Shown piece after piece: positions 19,127 to 27,934 of a stretch of DNA of 64,000 bases. This stretch comes from G965220825 sp965220825 (GTDB taxonomy: Bacteria > Pseudomonadota > Alphaproteobacteria > UBA828): assembly GCA_965220825.1 (NCBI GenBank), contig OZ244839.1, forward strand, positions 1,240,001-1,304,000. The letters are read 5' to 3'. Below the pieces are notes generated by a model. The model worked only from the letters and a program-made list of their open reading frames with translations, searched no databases and was not told the DNA's origin. A program made the position numbers and the translations under genes. Each line of letters opens with the position of its first letter. The first letter of the stretch is position 1.

Positions 19127-19734
19127 TCCGCCTCGGCCTCGGTCTCGGTCTCGGTCCCGGGACCGGCCATAAGCCCCGCCGCCTTGAGCTCCTCGAGGCC
19201 GGGAAGGTCGTCGAGGCTCGCCAGGCCGAAATGCTCGAGGAAGGCGGGCGTGGTGACCCAGGTGGTGGGCCGCCCCGGCGTGCGCCGGCGGCCTCTGGGC
19301 GCGACCCAGCCGGCCTCGAGGAGCAGATCGAGAGTCCCCCGGCTGAGTCCCACGCCCCGAATTTCCTCCACCTCCGCCCGGGTGACCGGCTGGTGATAGG
19401 CGATGATCGCGAGGGTCTCCAGCGCGGCCGCCGAAAGCCGCCGGCGGACCGTCCGGTACACCGTCAAACGGTCGGCAAGATCGGGCGCGGTGCGGAACAC
19501 CCAGCCGCCCGCCGCCTGCACGAGCTGGATGCCGCGACTGCGGTAGAATTCCTCGAGTTCGGCAAGCGCCCGGCCAATGTCGGCACCGTCCGGAAGGCGT
19601 GCGGCCAGCGTCTCCGCATCCACCGGCCGGTCGGACGCGAAGATCATGGCCTCCACGATGCGCAGCGCGCTCCAGGCGGCCTGATCGGCCTCCGTGGGCT
19701 CCACCGGCACCGGCGTGGCGGGCGAATCGCTCAT
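19123..19734 (-). CDS. scpB: Segregation and condensation protein B
   Basis: Winged-helix subunit of the SMC-ScpAB condensin complex (203 aa). The motifs RIVEAMIFASDRPVDAETLA and LAIIAYHQPVTRAEVEEIRG are characteristic. The ATG at 19734 overlaps the scpA stop (ATGA). The C-terminus ends in an acidic TETETEAEAD tail. It is the last member of a nine-gene overlapping run starting near 27.2 kb. The tatABC genes that often follow scpB in alphaproteobacteria are not here; rnd converges instead. Confidence 0.95.
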   Translation of the reverse strand: MSDSPATPVPVEPTEADQAAWSALRIVEAMIFASDRPVDAETLAARLPDGADIGRALAELEEFYRSRGIQLVQAAGGWVFRTAPDLADRLTVYRTVRRRLSAAALETLAIIAYHQPVTRAEVEEIRGVGLSRGTLDLLLEAGWVAPRGRRRTPGRPTTWVTTPAFLEHFGLASLDDLPGLEELKAAGLMAGPGTETETEAEAD

Positions 19735-20567
19735 GGCTCCTGCCGTTTCTGCCGGAGATAGATCGGCCCATAGAGGCCCAGCTGGCGAAGCTCCACGCGG
19801 CCCTCCCGCGCGAGCTCCAGAGAGGCCGCCAGCGTGCTGGCCAGCGCCGAACGCCGGAGCGTGCCGTCGCCCTGCTCCGGCGGCACGAAACGTGCCAGCG
19901 TCTCCCACTCCGGCCCCCCGCGCAGCATGCGCTTGAGCCGCCTGTAGGCGTCCTCGATCGCATAATAGGCGGACGTCTCGATCACCAGCGGGCGCTCGTC
20001 GCGCCGCTGCCTGTGCTGGGCATAGGCCGTCAGCAGGGTGTGGAGCGTTTCGTCATAAACGGGTACGCGGACCACCGTGAGCCCTTCCGGCGTGCCGCCG
20101 GAAAAGACATCGCGCCCCAATCTCGGGCGCTCGGCGAGCGCCGCCGCGGCATTCCGTACCGCTTCAAGGCGGCGAAGGCGGAAGGCCAGCACCTCGGCCA
20201 TCTCTTCGGCGGAAGGCTCATCCGCCTCAGGCTCCGTATCGGGCAAAAGGAGCCGCGACTTCAACCAGGCGAGCCACGCCGCCATAACCAGATATTCGGC
20301 GGCGATCTCCAGCCTGAGGCGGCGCGCCGCCGCGACAAAAGCGAGATATTGCTCGGCGAGCGCCAGGATGGAGATACGCGCGAGATCCACCTTTTGATTG
20401 CGGGCAAGCGTCAGCAGCACGTCCAGGGGCCCCTCGAACCCATCGAGATCGAGGATCAGCGCGCCCGCAGCCGTCCCGCCGTCGTTCGGGTCGGGCAGTG
20501 CTTCGTGCTCGGCTCCGGCGGGAGCCTGGCCGCCCGGCGTGCGGGGAACGGGCTCGCGATCGCTCAT
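19731..20567 (-). CDS. scpA: Segregation and condensation protein A
   Basis: Kleisin subunit of bacterial condensin (278 aa) that bridges SMC heads. The N-terminal kleisin motif LILDLDGFEGPLDVLLTLAR and the following DLARISILALAEQYLAF are diagnostic, and the C-terminal winged helix precedes RVELRQLGLYGPIYLR. The ATG at 20567 overlaps the nagZ stop, and its own stop overlaps scpB. Confidence 0.95.
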   Translation of the reverse strand: MSDREPVPRTPGGQAPAGAEHEALPDPNDGGTAAGALILDLDGFEGPLDVLLTLARNQKVDLARISILALAEQYLAFVAAARRLRLEIAAEYLVMAAWLAWLKSRLLLPDTEPEADEPSAEEMAEVLAFRLRRLEAVRNAAAALAERPRLGRDVFSGGTPEGLTVVRVPVYDETLHTLLTAYAQHRQRRDERPLVIETSAYYAIEDAYRRLKRMLRGGPEWETLARFVPPEQGDGTLRRSALASTLAASLELAREGRVELRQLGLYGPIYLRQKRQEP

Positions 20568-21610
20568 GCCGCAACCAACCCGGCCAGAAGGCCGTCCAGC
20601 TCGCGGGTGGCTTCCGCGGCATCGAAGGCCGCGGGCGGGCGACGCGCCGCAAGCGCCCGCGCCCAGCGCGCGGCCGATGCGCCTTGCAGCCGGGGCACGG
20701 CGGCTGCGACCGCCTCCATCTCGTCGCGCTTGCCGTTGCAATGGAGGGCGATATCGCAACCGGCGGCCAGCGCCGCAGCGGCACGGGCCTCCACCGGCCC
20801 GCTCAGGGCGCCCATGGAGAGGTCGTCCGTCAGCAGCAGACCCTGGAAGCCGATCTCGCCGCGTATGGCCTGTTCGATGACCGTGGGCGAGAGGGTCGCC
20901 GGACGCGCGTTGTCCAGCGCATCGTAGCGGACATGAGCGGTGATCCCGAGAGGCACGTCCCGCAATGCGTGGAAGGGCGCGAAATCCCGGGCACGCAGTT
21001 CGGCGAGCGGCTCGTCCACATGGGGGAGCGAGACGTGGCTGTCCGCGCGCGCACGGCCATGGCCGGGGAGGTGCTTGACGACGGGGAGCACGCCCCCGTC
21101 GGAAATCCCGTCCGCCGCGGCACGCCCGAGCGCAGCGACGGTCTCTATATCGTCCGAAAAAGCCCGGTCCCCCACCATATCGGTCGCACCTGCGAAACGC
21201 AGGTCGAGGGCGGGAGCGCAGTTCACGTCCACACCCACGTCGAACAGTTCCGCCGCGATGAGGCGCTCGTTCAACCAGACCGCACGCCGTGCGCGCGCAA
21301 GGTCGGCCCGGGCGAGCGCGCCGAACAGCGCGGGCGCCGGCGGCGCGCGCCAGTGGGGCGGGCGGAGCCGCACGACCCGTCCGCCCTCCTGGTCGATCAG
21401 TACGGGCGCATCGGGCCGGCCGACGGAATCGCGCAGCGCCGCGACCAGATCGCGCAACTGACCCGGGCTCTCGCAGTTTCGCTTGAAGAGGATGAAGCCG
21501 GCCGGATCCACGTCGGCAAAGAGGCGCCTCTCGCCCTCGTCCAGCGCTCGGTCCGCACAACCGAGGATCACCGCCCGCGGTTCGGGTTTCCCACTCATCG
21601 CGCGCTTCAC
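20564..21610 (-). CDS. nagZ: Beta-N-acetylhexosaminidase NagZ (glycoside hydrolase family 3)
   Basis: Cytoplasmic GH3 enzyme that removes GlcNAc from anhydromuropeptides during peptidoglycan recycling (348 aa). The substrate-binding KHLPGHGRARADSHVSLP motif, IDQEGGRVVRL, and the nucleophile aspartate in LLTDDLSMGAL are visible. GTG 21610 overlaps the stop of the SPOR gene (GTGA); an ATG four codons later is an alternative. Translationally coupled upstream and downstream. Confidence 0.94.
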   Translation of the reverse strand: MKRAMSGKPEPRAVILGCADRALDEGERRLFADVDPAGFILFKRNCESPGQLRDLVAALRDSVGRPDAPVLIDQEGGRVVRLRPPHWRAPPAPALFGALARADLARARRAVWLNERLIAAELFDVGVDVNCAPALDLRFAGATDMVGDRAFSDDIETVAALGRAAADGISDGGVLPVVKHLPGHGRARADSHVSLPHVDEPLAELRARDFAPFHALRDVPLGITAHVRYDALDNARPATLSPTVIEQAIRGEIGFQGLLLTDDLSMGALSGPVEARAAAALAAGCDIALHCNGKRDEMEAVAAAVPRLQGASAARWARALAARRPPAAFDAAEATRELDGLLAGLVAA

Positions 21611-22533
21611 TTCCCGATCACGATACAGTCGAGCTTGCGCGCCGTGAGCCGCTCGCAGGCGGCCGCGGCCCTCGTCCGATCGGGGAACGGCCCGGCGCGG
21701 AGGCGGTACCAGATGCCCTGTTCACCCAGATCCGCCCGCAGGACGAACCCGTCCAGCCCCTCGACCACGTCCCCATGCCGGCGGCGAATCGCGGTCCACT
21801 CGCCCCGTGCCGTTTCTGCCTTGGCGAACGAGCCGAGCTGGACAAGAAAGCGCCCGTCCGCCGCCGGCTTCTTCGGTGAGGGAGGCGCCGTCTCCGCCTT
21901 TGGCGCCGTCGCTTTCCTGGCCACGGGGCGGAGCGGCTTCACCACCGGGCGCGGAACGAAGCCCTCGGGCTCCGGCTCCTCGACGGTAGCCTGATCGAGA
22001 ATCGGATCCGTGGCCGGGACTTCGGCCGGCTCTGCCGGCTCTTCCGGCACTTGCTGCGCGGACGGCGCTTCCGGCGTATCGGGCGGCGACGCGGACTCCA
22101 TTGGCGCGGACTCCGTCGGTTCCGCGGCGGGTTCGGGCTCCGGCGCCTCTGGGCGCGGCAGGATCAGCTCCGCTTCCTCTTCCGGCCGGGCGGCGAGAAC
22201 CTCCATGTCGCGGTTCGCCACCTGCATCCCCCCCGGATCCTCGGGGCGGACCTTGTAGGGCTCGGCAGGCGCGGAAATCACGGGTACGGACGATTCGTCC
22301 AGCGCCGCCGGGGGCTCGCCCCCCATCCGGTCGGTCACCGCCCAGCCAATGCCGGCGGCCGCGGCACCGCCAAGGAGGATCCACACCGGTAGCAGCCGGG
22401 GACGGCCGCTTCGCGCCGCGGCTTCCGTCTCGGAGCGCTCGACAGCCTTTTCGGGCCCATCCGGCTCGTTGGAGTCCGGCGTCGGCCCCTCGCCTTCGGG
22501 CGGTACGTCTCTGCCGTCCGCGCCGTCGCTCAT
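21607..22533 (-). CDS. SPOR-domain membrane protein
   Basis: A 308-aa bitopic envelope protein. A cytoplasmic N-terminus of about 45 acidic residues is followed by a TM segment (LLPVWILLGGAAAAGIGWAV), a long Pro/Glu/Ala-rich periplasmic linker, and a C-terminal SPOR domain (about residues 228-308: GRFLVQLGSFAKAETARGEW to CERLTARKLDCIVIGK). SPOR domains bind glycan strands lacking stem peptides, typically at the division septum. The architecture resembles FtsN/DedD-like proteins; orthology to FtsN cannot be claimed. ATG 22533 overlaps the argS stop. Confidence 0.9.
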   Translation of the reverse strand: MSDGADGRDVPPEGEGPTPDSNEPDGPEKAVERSETEAAARSGRPRLLPVWILLGGAAAAGIGWAVTDRMGGEPPAALDESSVPVISAPAEPYKVRPEDPGGMQVANRDMEVLAARPEEEAELILPRPEAPEPEPAAEPTESAPMESASPPDTPEAPSAQQVPEEPAEPAEVPATDPILDQATVEEPEPEGFVPRPVVKPLRPVARKATAPKAETAPPSPKKPAADGRFLVQLGSFAKAETARGEWTAIRRRHGDVVEGLDGFVLRADLGEQGIWYRLRAGPFPDRTRAAAACERLTARKLDCIVIGK

Positions 22534-24287
22534 CGCATCTCCCGCACGGGTTCGACTCCGAACAGCGCCAGCCCTTCAGCAATAACCGTCCTGACGGCCT
22601 CGATCAACGCGAGCCGGGCGCGGGTCGTCTCCGGCCGCGCGGTGTCGATGAAACGCAGAGTCGTCTCGTCCCGGCCGCGGTTCCACAGAAGATGGAAGGC
22701 GCCAGCGAGCTCCTGGAGATAAAAGGCGATGCGGTGAGGCTCGCGGGCCTCCGCCGCACCGGCAAGCACCCGCGGCCAGCCCGCAAGCCGTTTGATCAGG
22801 TCGATCTCCGCCGAATCGTCCAGAGCGTCCATCGTCGCGCCGGCGAGCGCGCCCGGCGAGAGATCGAGCGATGGAAGCGAATCCGCCACGTGGCGTCGTA
22901 CCGAGCAGATCCGCGCATGGGCATATTGGACGTAGAAGACCGGATTCTCTCTCGACTGCTCCACCACGCGGCGGAGGTCGAACTCGAGCTGGGCGTCGTC
23001 GCGCCGGGTCAGCATGATGAAGCGCAGCACGTCCTTGCCTACCTCGTCCACCACGTCGCGGAGTGTCACGAAGCGGCCGGCGCGCTTGGACATGGCGACG
23101 GGGCGCCCGTCCTCCAGGAGCTTAACCATCTGGCAGAGCCGCACTTCGAGCCGGGCGTCGGGGCCTGCGACCGCCCGGACGGCCGCCTTCATCCGCTTGA
23201 CATAGCCGCCATGGTCCGCGCCCCACACATCGATCATGTCCGTGAAGCCGCGCTGCACCTTGTCGCGGTGATAGGCGATGTCGGTTGCGAAATAGGTCCA
23301 GCTTCCGTCCGATTTGCGCAGCGGCCGATCCATGTCGTCGCCGAAGCGGGTGGCGCGGAAGAGCCGCTGCGGCCGGGCCTCCCAATCCTCGGGCGGCGGC
23401 TTGCCCTTGGGCGGCTCGAGGACGCCGGTATAAAGCAGCCCGTCCGCCTCCAGCGCATCGAAGGCCGACTGCACGCTGCCGTCCTCCACCAGAGCGCGCT
23501 CGGAGCGGAAGACGTCGTGCCGGACGCCGAGCGCCGCCAGATCCTCGCGAACCAGGTCCATCATGGCGTCCACGGCGAAGTGGCGAACCGCGGGCAGCCA
23601 TTCGGATTCCGGCGCGTCGAGCCAGCGTGTACCGTCCCGCGCCTTGAGCGCCTCCCCGACCGGCACCAGATAGGCGCCCGGATAGAGGCCCTCGGGAATC
23701 GGGCCGACCGCCTCCCCGCAGGCCTCGCGGTAGCGCTGATAGGCCGAGCGCGCGAGCGTATCCACCTGAGCGCCCGCATCGTTGACATAGTACTCGCGGG
23801 TGACGGCGAACCCCATGCGGGCCAGCAGACTGGCCAGCGCGTCGCCCACCACCGCGCCCCGCGCATGACCCACATGGAGCGGGCCCGTGGGGTTGGCGGA
23901 CACATACTCCACATTGACCGTGCGCCCCTTGCCGAGGTCCGCTGTGCCATAGGCCACGCCGGCCTGGAGAATTTCGCAAAGCCGCGCATGCCAGAAGGCA
24001 TTGGTGAGCCGGAGATTGACGAAGCCCGGCCCCGCCACCTCCGCCGTGTCGACGCCGTCCCGCGTCCGAAGCCCCTCGGCCAGCGCTCCGGCGATCTCCC
24101 GCGGCGGACGGCGCGCGGCCTTCGCCAGCACGAGGGCCGCGTTGCAGGCCGCGTCCCCGTGGCTCGCATCTTTCGGCGGCTCGACGGCGATCGCGGCGGT
24201 ATCGAGGCCGGACGGCAGCGCGCCGGAAGCGGAAAGCGCCGCGATCTCGGCCCGGACAAGGTCGGCGAGATGGTCGTAGACGTTCAT
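22530..24287 (-). CDS. argS: Arginyl-tRNA synthetase
   Basis: Class I aminoacyl-tRNA synthetase (585 aa) that charges tRNA-Arg. The HIGH-type motif appears in SANPTGPLHVGHARGAVVGD and the KMSKS-type segment in AMSKRAGRFVTLRDVVDEVG. The C-terminal DALR anticodon-binding domain follows, with the final ALFGVEPVREM typical of the family. The ATG at 24287 overlaps the dgt stop (ATGA). Confidence 0.98.
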   Translation of the reverse strand: MNVYDHLADLVRAEIAALSASGALPSGLDTAAIAVEPPKDASHGDAACNAALVLAKAARRPPREIAGALAEGLRTRDGVDTAEVAGPGFVNLRLTNAFWHARLCEILQAGVAYGTADLGKGRTVNVEYVSANPTGPLHVGHARGAVVGDALASLLARMGFAVTREYYVNDAGAQVDTLARSAYQRYREACGEAVGPIPEGLYPGAYLVPVGEALKARDGTRWLDAPESEWLPAVRHFAVDAMMDLVREDLAALGVRHDVFRSERALVEDGSVQSAFDALEADGLLYTGVLEPPKGKPPPEDWEARPQRLFRATRFGDDMDRPLRKSDGSWTYFATDIAYHRDKVQRGFTDMIDVWGADHGGYVKRMKAAVRAVAGPDARLEVRLCQMVKLLEDGRPVAMSKRAGRFVTLRDVVDEVGKDVLRFIMLTRRDDAQLEFDLRRVVEQSRENPVFYVQYAHARICSVRRHVADSLPSLDLSPGALAGATMDALDDSAEIDLIKRLAGWPRVLAGAAEAREPHRIAFYLQELAGAFHLLWNRGRDETTLRFIDTARPETTRARLALIEAVRTVIAEGLALFGVEPVREMR

Positions 24288-25489
24288 CGGGAGAGGGCCA
24301 TGTCGAAGAGGGCGCCGTGCTCGGAGATGGCGAAGCGATCCGTCATCCCGGCGATATAGTCGGCAACCGCACGGGCGGTCGAGGGCGTGCCCGGTTCGTC
24401 GCACCGGGCGTACCAGTCCTCGGGCAGGCATTGCGGCTCTTCGACGAAGAGAGCGAAGAGTTCGGCCACGATGCGCCGCGCCTTGCTTGCCATGCGGTTG
24501 ACCCTGTGGTGGCGGTACATCCGCGTACGCAGGAAGTCGCGGAGCGCCCGGTCGTGCGCCTGCATTTCGTCCGAAAAGGCGATCAGCGGCGCCCCGAGGC
24601 GGCGGACCTCGTCGGCGCTGCCGGGCCGGGCCCGGGCGATGCGCCTGCCGCTCTCCGCGATCACATCCGCGACCATGGCGTCGATCATGCGGCGAACCAG
24701 CTCATGGCCCCTGCGGCTCGGCCCGATGTCCGGACAGGTGCGGTCCACGTGATCCAGGATGGGGGCGACGAGCGCGAGGCCGCGCAGATCTTCCAGGCGA
24801 AAAAGGCCGGCCCGGAGACCGTCGTCCACATCATGGTTGTTGTAGGCGATATCGTCGGAAAGCGCCGCGACCTGCGCCTCGGCGCCTGGCCAGGAGGCGA
24901 GCTCCAGGTCGTGGCGGGCGGAATAGTCCGCAATGGCCTCGGGCGGCTCGCCCGGAAGCAGCGGGCCGTTGTGCTTCGCGACGCCTTCCAGCGTCTCCCA
25001 GGTGAGGTTCAGCCCGTCAAAACCCGCATAGCGCTGCTCCAGACCGGTCAGGATGCGAAGTGTGTGTGCGTTGTGGTCGAACCCGCCATAGGGGGCCATG
25101 GCGCGGTCGAGCGCTTCCTCCCCTGCATGGCCGAACGGCGGATGGCCGAGATCGTGGGCGAGGGCGAGCGCCTCCGCCAGATCCTCGTCGAGTCCGAGGA
25201 CACGGCCGATGGAACGCGCGATCTGGGCGACTTCCAGACTGTGGGTGAGGCGCGTCCTGTAATGGTCGCCCTCCCGGTAGACGAAGACCTGCGTCTTGTA
25301 CTCGAGGCGGCGGAACGCGGCGCAGTGGACGATGCGGTCGCGGTCGCGCTGGAACGCGCTGCGGGTCGGGCTTTCGGGCTCCGCATGGAGCCGCCCGCGG
25401 CTTTGTGCCGGATCCGATGCATAGGCCGCGGCCAACCGCCGCCCCCCGCCTTCGGGCAACACCCCCTCGCCCCGCATGCCCAGGGTCAC
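24284..25489 (-). CDS. dgt: Deoxyguanosinetriphosphate triphosphohydrolase-like protein
   Basis: HD-domain dNTPase (401 aa) that hydrolyses dNTPs to nucleoside and tripolyphosphate. Signatures are SAFQRDRDRIVHCAAFRRLE, YRTRLTHSLEVAQIARSIGR and the HD pair in ALAHDLGHPPFGHAGEEAL. GTG 25489 overlaps the stop of the preceding two-TM gene (GTGA) and is preferred over an ATG four codons downstream. It sits between the ExbB/ExbD-like cassette and argS in a continuous overlapping run. Confidence 0.94.
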   Translation of the reverse strand: MTLGMRGEGVLPEGGGRRLAAAYASDPAQSRGRLHAEPESPTRSAFQRDRDRIVHCAAFRRLEYKTQVFVYREGDHYRTRLTHSLEVAQIARSIGRVLGLDEDLAEALALAHDLGHPPFGHAGEEALDRAMAPYGGFDHNAHTLRILTGLEQRYAGFDGLNLTWETLEGVAKHNGPLLPGEPPEAIADYSARHDLELASWPGAEAQVAALSDDIAYNNHDVDDGLRAGLFRLEDLRGLALVAPILDHVDRTCPDIGPSRRGHELVRRMIDAMVADVIAESGRRIARARPGSADEVRRLGAPLIAFSDEMQAHDRALRDFLRTRMYRHHRVNRMASKARRIVAELFALFVEEPQCLPEDWYARCDEPGTPSTARAVADYIAGMTDRFAISEHGALFDMALSR

Positions 25490-25992
25490 AGCACGCCCTC
25501 CGCGCCGCGGATGCCGATGAGACGCTTCTCGGGCAGCAACGTCGGCGGCGGGACGGCATAGAACCGGTTGGCGCCGGCACCTCCCTCCATGTCTTCCGCT
25601 TCCTGTTCCTGTGTGCGCCGAACCACCACGTCGTGGCCGGAAAGGCGGGTTTCGCGCATCACGGATTGGAGTCCCTGGGCGACGGTCTTGTCCCACGGCA
25701 GCATGTAGAAGCGCGGCGTTTCGTCGATGCTGAGCCAAAGATAGATTGCCTCGTCCTCCTCGAGAGCGGCAGACAGCACCCGCGCATCCGCCACCTCCGC
25801 CATGTCTGCAGACAGCCGCTTGGGCTTGGACAGCAGGGCGGAAAAGCTGAAATAGCCGATCACCACAATGACGCACAGCAGGCCCACCGACGCGGCCTTC
25901 CAGACCGCGCGCCCGCGGGATCGTACCGCTATTGCGGCGAGCGCGGCGGCGGCAGCGGCGAGCGCGATATAGAGATAAGCGAAGCTATCCAT
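25486..25992 (-). CDS. Two-TM membrane protein of the ExbB/ExbD-like cassette, unknown function
   Basis: Not recognised as a named family. The 168-aa product has two predicted TM helices (about residues 3-22 and 33-52), a Lys/Arg-containing turn, and a soluble C-terminal domain of about 110 residues that includes AIYLWLSIDETPRFYMLPWD and an acidic QEQEAEDMEGG loop. The ATG at 25992 overlaps the upstream gene's stop by 8 bp; its own stop overlaps dgt. Co-translation with the ExbB-like and ExbD-like genes suggests an accessory subunit of that complex, which is inference. Confidence 0.7.
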   Translation of the reverse strand: MDSFAYLYIALAAAAAALAAIAVRSRGRAVWKAASVGLLCVIVVIGYFSFSALLSKPKRLSADMAEVADARVLSAALEEDEAIYLWLSIDETPRFYMLPWDKTVAQGLQSVMRETRLSGHDVVVRRTQEQEAEDMEGGAGANRFYAVPPPTLLPEKRLIGIRGAEGVL

Positions 25993-26629
25993 CGGGTCCA
26001 ACCCTCGCGGCACGGCCCGGGCTCTCCGCATATTCCCGGATCAGCGAGCGGTTCAGGTCGTTTACACTGCCATGCACGAGGGCGCCCTCGGCGGTCAACC
26101 TGAAGCGGAACACGGTCGTCTCGTGGCGCAGATAGCGGAGTTCCACGGTTTTCTCCAGAATCGGCTTGGGCCGCTCGTCCCCTTCGCGCTTGACGCTTAC
26201 CACCACCGTTGCCGCGACCGGCGACGGGCGGAACGGGTCTTCGAAGCGGTAGGCCTGGACGTTGACGATCCATTCGCCCGCAACGATGCCCCGGCTGTAG
26301 ACGATCTCGTAGTTGATATCCGTGAGGTCCTGGAAGCGCCCGAGATCGTCCCGCAGCAGGTTCACCACCTCGTTGCCCTTGTTGGGGAAGCCTACCGGGA
26401 CCCGGTTGGGCGCCTTGACCCAGAGATCGATATCCGCGTCGCGTTCGGCCGGCCAGACCAGCTCCACGATCACGTTGCCCGGATCCGCGACGCTGGCCTC
26501 CTCGCGCTGGGCCTCGGCGCCCGGATTGATGAACGGGAGAAGCATCAGAACCATGGCGACGAAGGCCGCGAGCGCCAGCAGCGTCACGTCGCGGAAGATC
26601 GTGCCGCTATCGTCGTCAAAGTCGTCCAT
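25985..26629 (-). CDS. ExbD/TolR-like single-TM protein with an unusual periplasmic domain
   Basis: A 214-aa protein with one N-terminal TM helix. The segment RDVTLLALAAFVAMVLMLLPF places an aspartate at the cytoplasmic start of the helix, in the position and context (D-V-x-L) of the essential aspartate of ExbD/TolR. The rest (about residues 40-214) is predicted periplasmic and lacks the short ExbD fold. It has a beta-rich domain with ELVWPAERDADIDLWVKAP and GEWIVNVQAYRFEDP, loosely like DUF2135/YfaP-type sequences. It overlaps the ExbB-like gene by 14 bp. ExbD-like function is inferred from the TM motif and the pairing. Confidence 0.72.
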   Translation of the reverse strand: MDDFDDDSGTIFRDVTLLALAAFVAMVLMLLPFINPGAEAQREEASVADPGNVIVELVWPAERDADIDLWVKAPNRVPVGFPNKGNEVVNLLRDDLGRFQDLTDINYEIVYSRGIVAGEWIVNVQAYRFEDPFRPSPVAATVVVSVKREGDERPKPILEKTVELRYLRHETTVFRFRLTAEGALVHGSVNDLNRSLIREYAESPGRAARVGPDG

Positions 26630-27209
26630 GGACGGTGAGTATCTCGCTGTAGAGCGTTGCGGTGCCGGTCGCAAGCATGCGGTGGTTGACGGTAAGCCAG
26701 AGGCCGAGGATCGCGCCTTCGAGCGTGGTGTAGAGCGCGACCGACATGCCGCTGATCAGGGTCGAGATCATGGGCTGCACGGCGGCAAGCGTGCCTGAAT
26801 CGTCCGCCGAGACACCGGAAAGCGCGATGATGAAGCCGGCCACGGTTCCGATCAGCCCCAACACCACGAGGGCGCTCGCGAATTGCCGGATCGCGGCCAC
26901 GCGGCCGAAGAGCCGGGCCTTGAGCGCAGACGCCATCAGCTCGGGCCGGACGTCCGCGAAGGCCTGCGCGTAACGAGACGCCTCCGGCGCCGGGCCGCGC
27001 AGCGAATCGATCCCCCGGCTGGTCTGGAAGAGCCTGTAGCCGCAGAGGACCAGGCCCAGGAGAAAGACGCCGAAGATGGCGAAGACCAGCCCGGTGGGGT
27101 CCGCAGCCACGATCCGCGAAAGCCAGCCCTGCGCACCCGCAAGGCCCAGCAGCGCGAAACCGAAGATATTGACCACCAGAAACCGGTAAAACAGCAAATG
27201 TGTGCGCAC
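26616..27209 (-). CDS. MotA/TolQ/ExbB-type proton-channel protein
   Basis: Polytopic inner-membrane protein (197 aa from GTG 27209). It carries the MotA_ExbB signature ALVVLGLIGTVAGFIIAL followed by MISTLISGMSVALYTTLEGA. Four TM helices are predicted: two near the N-terminus (VVNIFGFALLGLAG, LVFAIFGVFLLGLVLCGY) and the two channel helices. Such proteins form pentameric proton-driven stators. The start is uncertain: the frame is open to an ATG at 27371, which would add 54 residues including the plausible LWSEEDWGKRLERR. Its partner is the ExbD-like gene, which it overlaps by 14 bp. Confidence 0.85.
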   Translation of the reverse strand: MRTHLLFYRFLVVNIFGFALLGLAGAQGWLSRIVAADPTGLVFAIFGVFLLGLVLCGYRLFQTSRGIDSLRGPAPEASRYAQAFADVRPELMASALKARLFGRVAAIRQFASALVVLGLIGTVAGFIIALSGVSADDSGTLAAVQPMISTLISGMSVALYTTLEGAILGLWLTVNHRMLATGTATLYSEILTVHGRL

Positions 27210-27547
27210 CGGTGCCCCCCGTCGTCCCGGCCGCCGCTCGAGGCGCTTCCCCCAGTCTTCCTCGCTCCATAGCCCAGCCCATCCCCCGCCGCAACGTCGC
27301 GTCTTCGTCCAGGACCCGCGAGACGAGGCGGAAACGCATGGGCGGCGTATCGGGGCGCCGAACGACGCCATCAGATGTCACACGACACGAAGGGTGCGTG
27401 AGGGGAGGCCGACAGTCCGGGCGCCGACGGCGCGAATCGGCCTCCCGGTTTGCCGCGGCTTCGACAAGGGGTGAAAAGCGGCTTTGACAAATGCGCAGGA
27501 AACGCCACCTTATTGCCACGGCACTGTCGGCAAGCGGGACAGAGTTC
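27210..27547. other. Divergent region between the ExbB-like gene and erpA (338 bp)
   Basis: If the ExbB-like gene starts at 27209, this stretch carries no other supported gene. Part of it (27210-27371) may encode an N-terminal extension of that protein. On the plus strand a consensus TTGACA lies at 27484-27489, 58 bp before erpA, but the -10 (ACCTTA at 27507-27512) is weak. No inverted-repeat element is present. Confidence 0.5.
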
Positions 27548-27919
27548 ATGGCGCAGTCGTTCGATGCACCGGAAGCCCCTGCGGGGGCCGGGGAGATCAC
27601 GCTCTCGGAACGCGCGGCGAGGCGGATCGCCCTACTGATCGCCGATGGAGACGAATCGGGCACAATGCTGCGCGTCACCGTTTCCGGCGGCGGGTGCTCG
27701 GGTTTCCAGTACGGCTTCAGCCTCGAGACGGAACGCGAGCCCGACGACATCGCGGTGGAGCGAAACGGGATCATCGCACTCATCGACCGGGTGTCCGCCG
27801 ATTACATGGCGGGCTCCGAGATCGATTATGTGGAAGACCTCATCGGCGCGGCCTTCCAGGTACGAAACCCCAATGCCGTCTCCTCCTGCGGCTGCGGGAC
27901 CTCCTTCTCCCTGGTCTGA
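27548..27919 (+). CDS. erpA: Iron-sulfur cluster insertion protein ErpA (A-type carrier)
   Basis: A-type Fe-S carrier of the HesB/IscA family (123 aa) that passes clusters to apo-enzymes. The three conserved cysteines are in GGGCSGFQYGF and the C-terminal SSCGCGTSFSL. The ATG at 27548 gives the family N-terminus just before ITLSERAARRI; the frame is open upstream to 27491. Divergent from the ExbB-like gene and 15 bp before xthA. Confidence 0.94.
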   Translation: MAQSFDAPEAPAGAGEITLSERAARRIALLIADGDESGTMLRVTVSGGGCSGFQYGFSLETEREPDDIAVERNGIIALIDRVSADYMAGSEIDYVEDLIGAAFQVRNPNAVSSCGCGTSFSLV

Positions 27920-27934
27920 GAGCGCGCCCGCGCC

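Noticed and set aside
26584..27783. 399-codon minus-strand frame spanning the ExbB-like gene and erpA
   Set aside because: Runs in another frame of the ExbB-like gene and antisense through erpA; it lacks the channel motifs found in the chosen frame.
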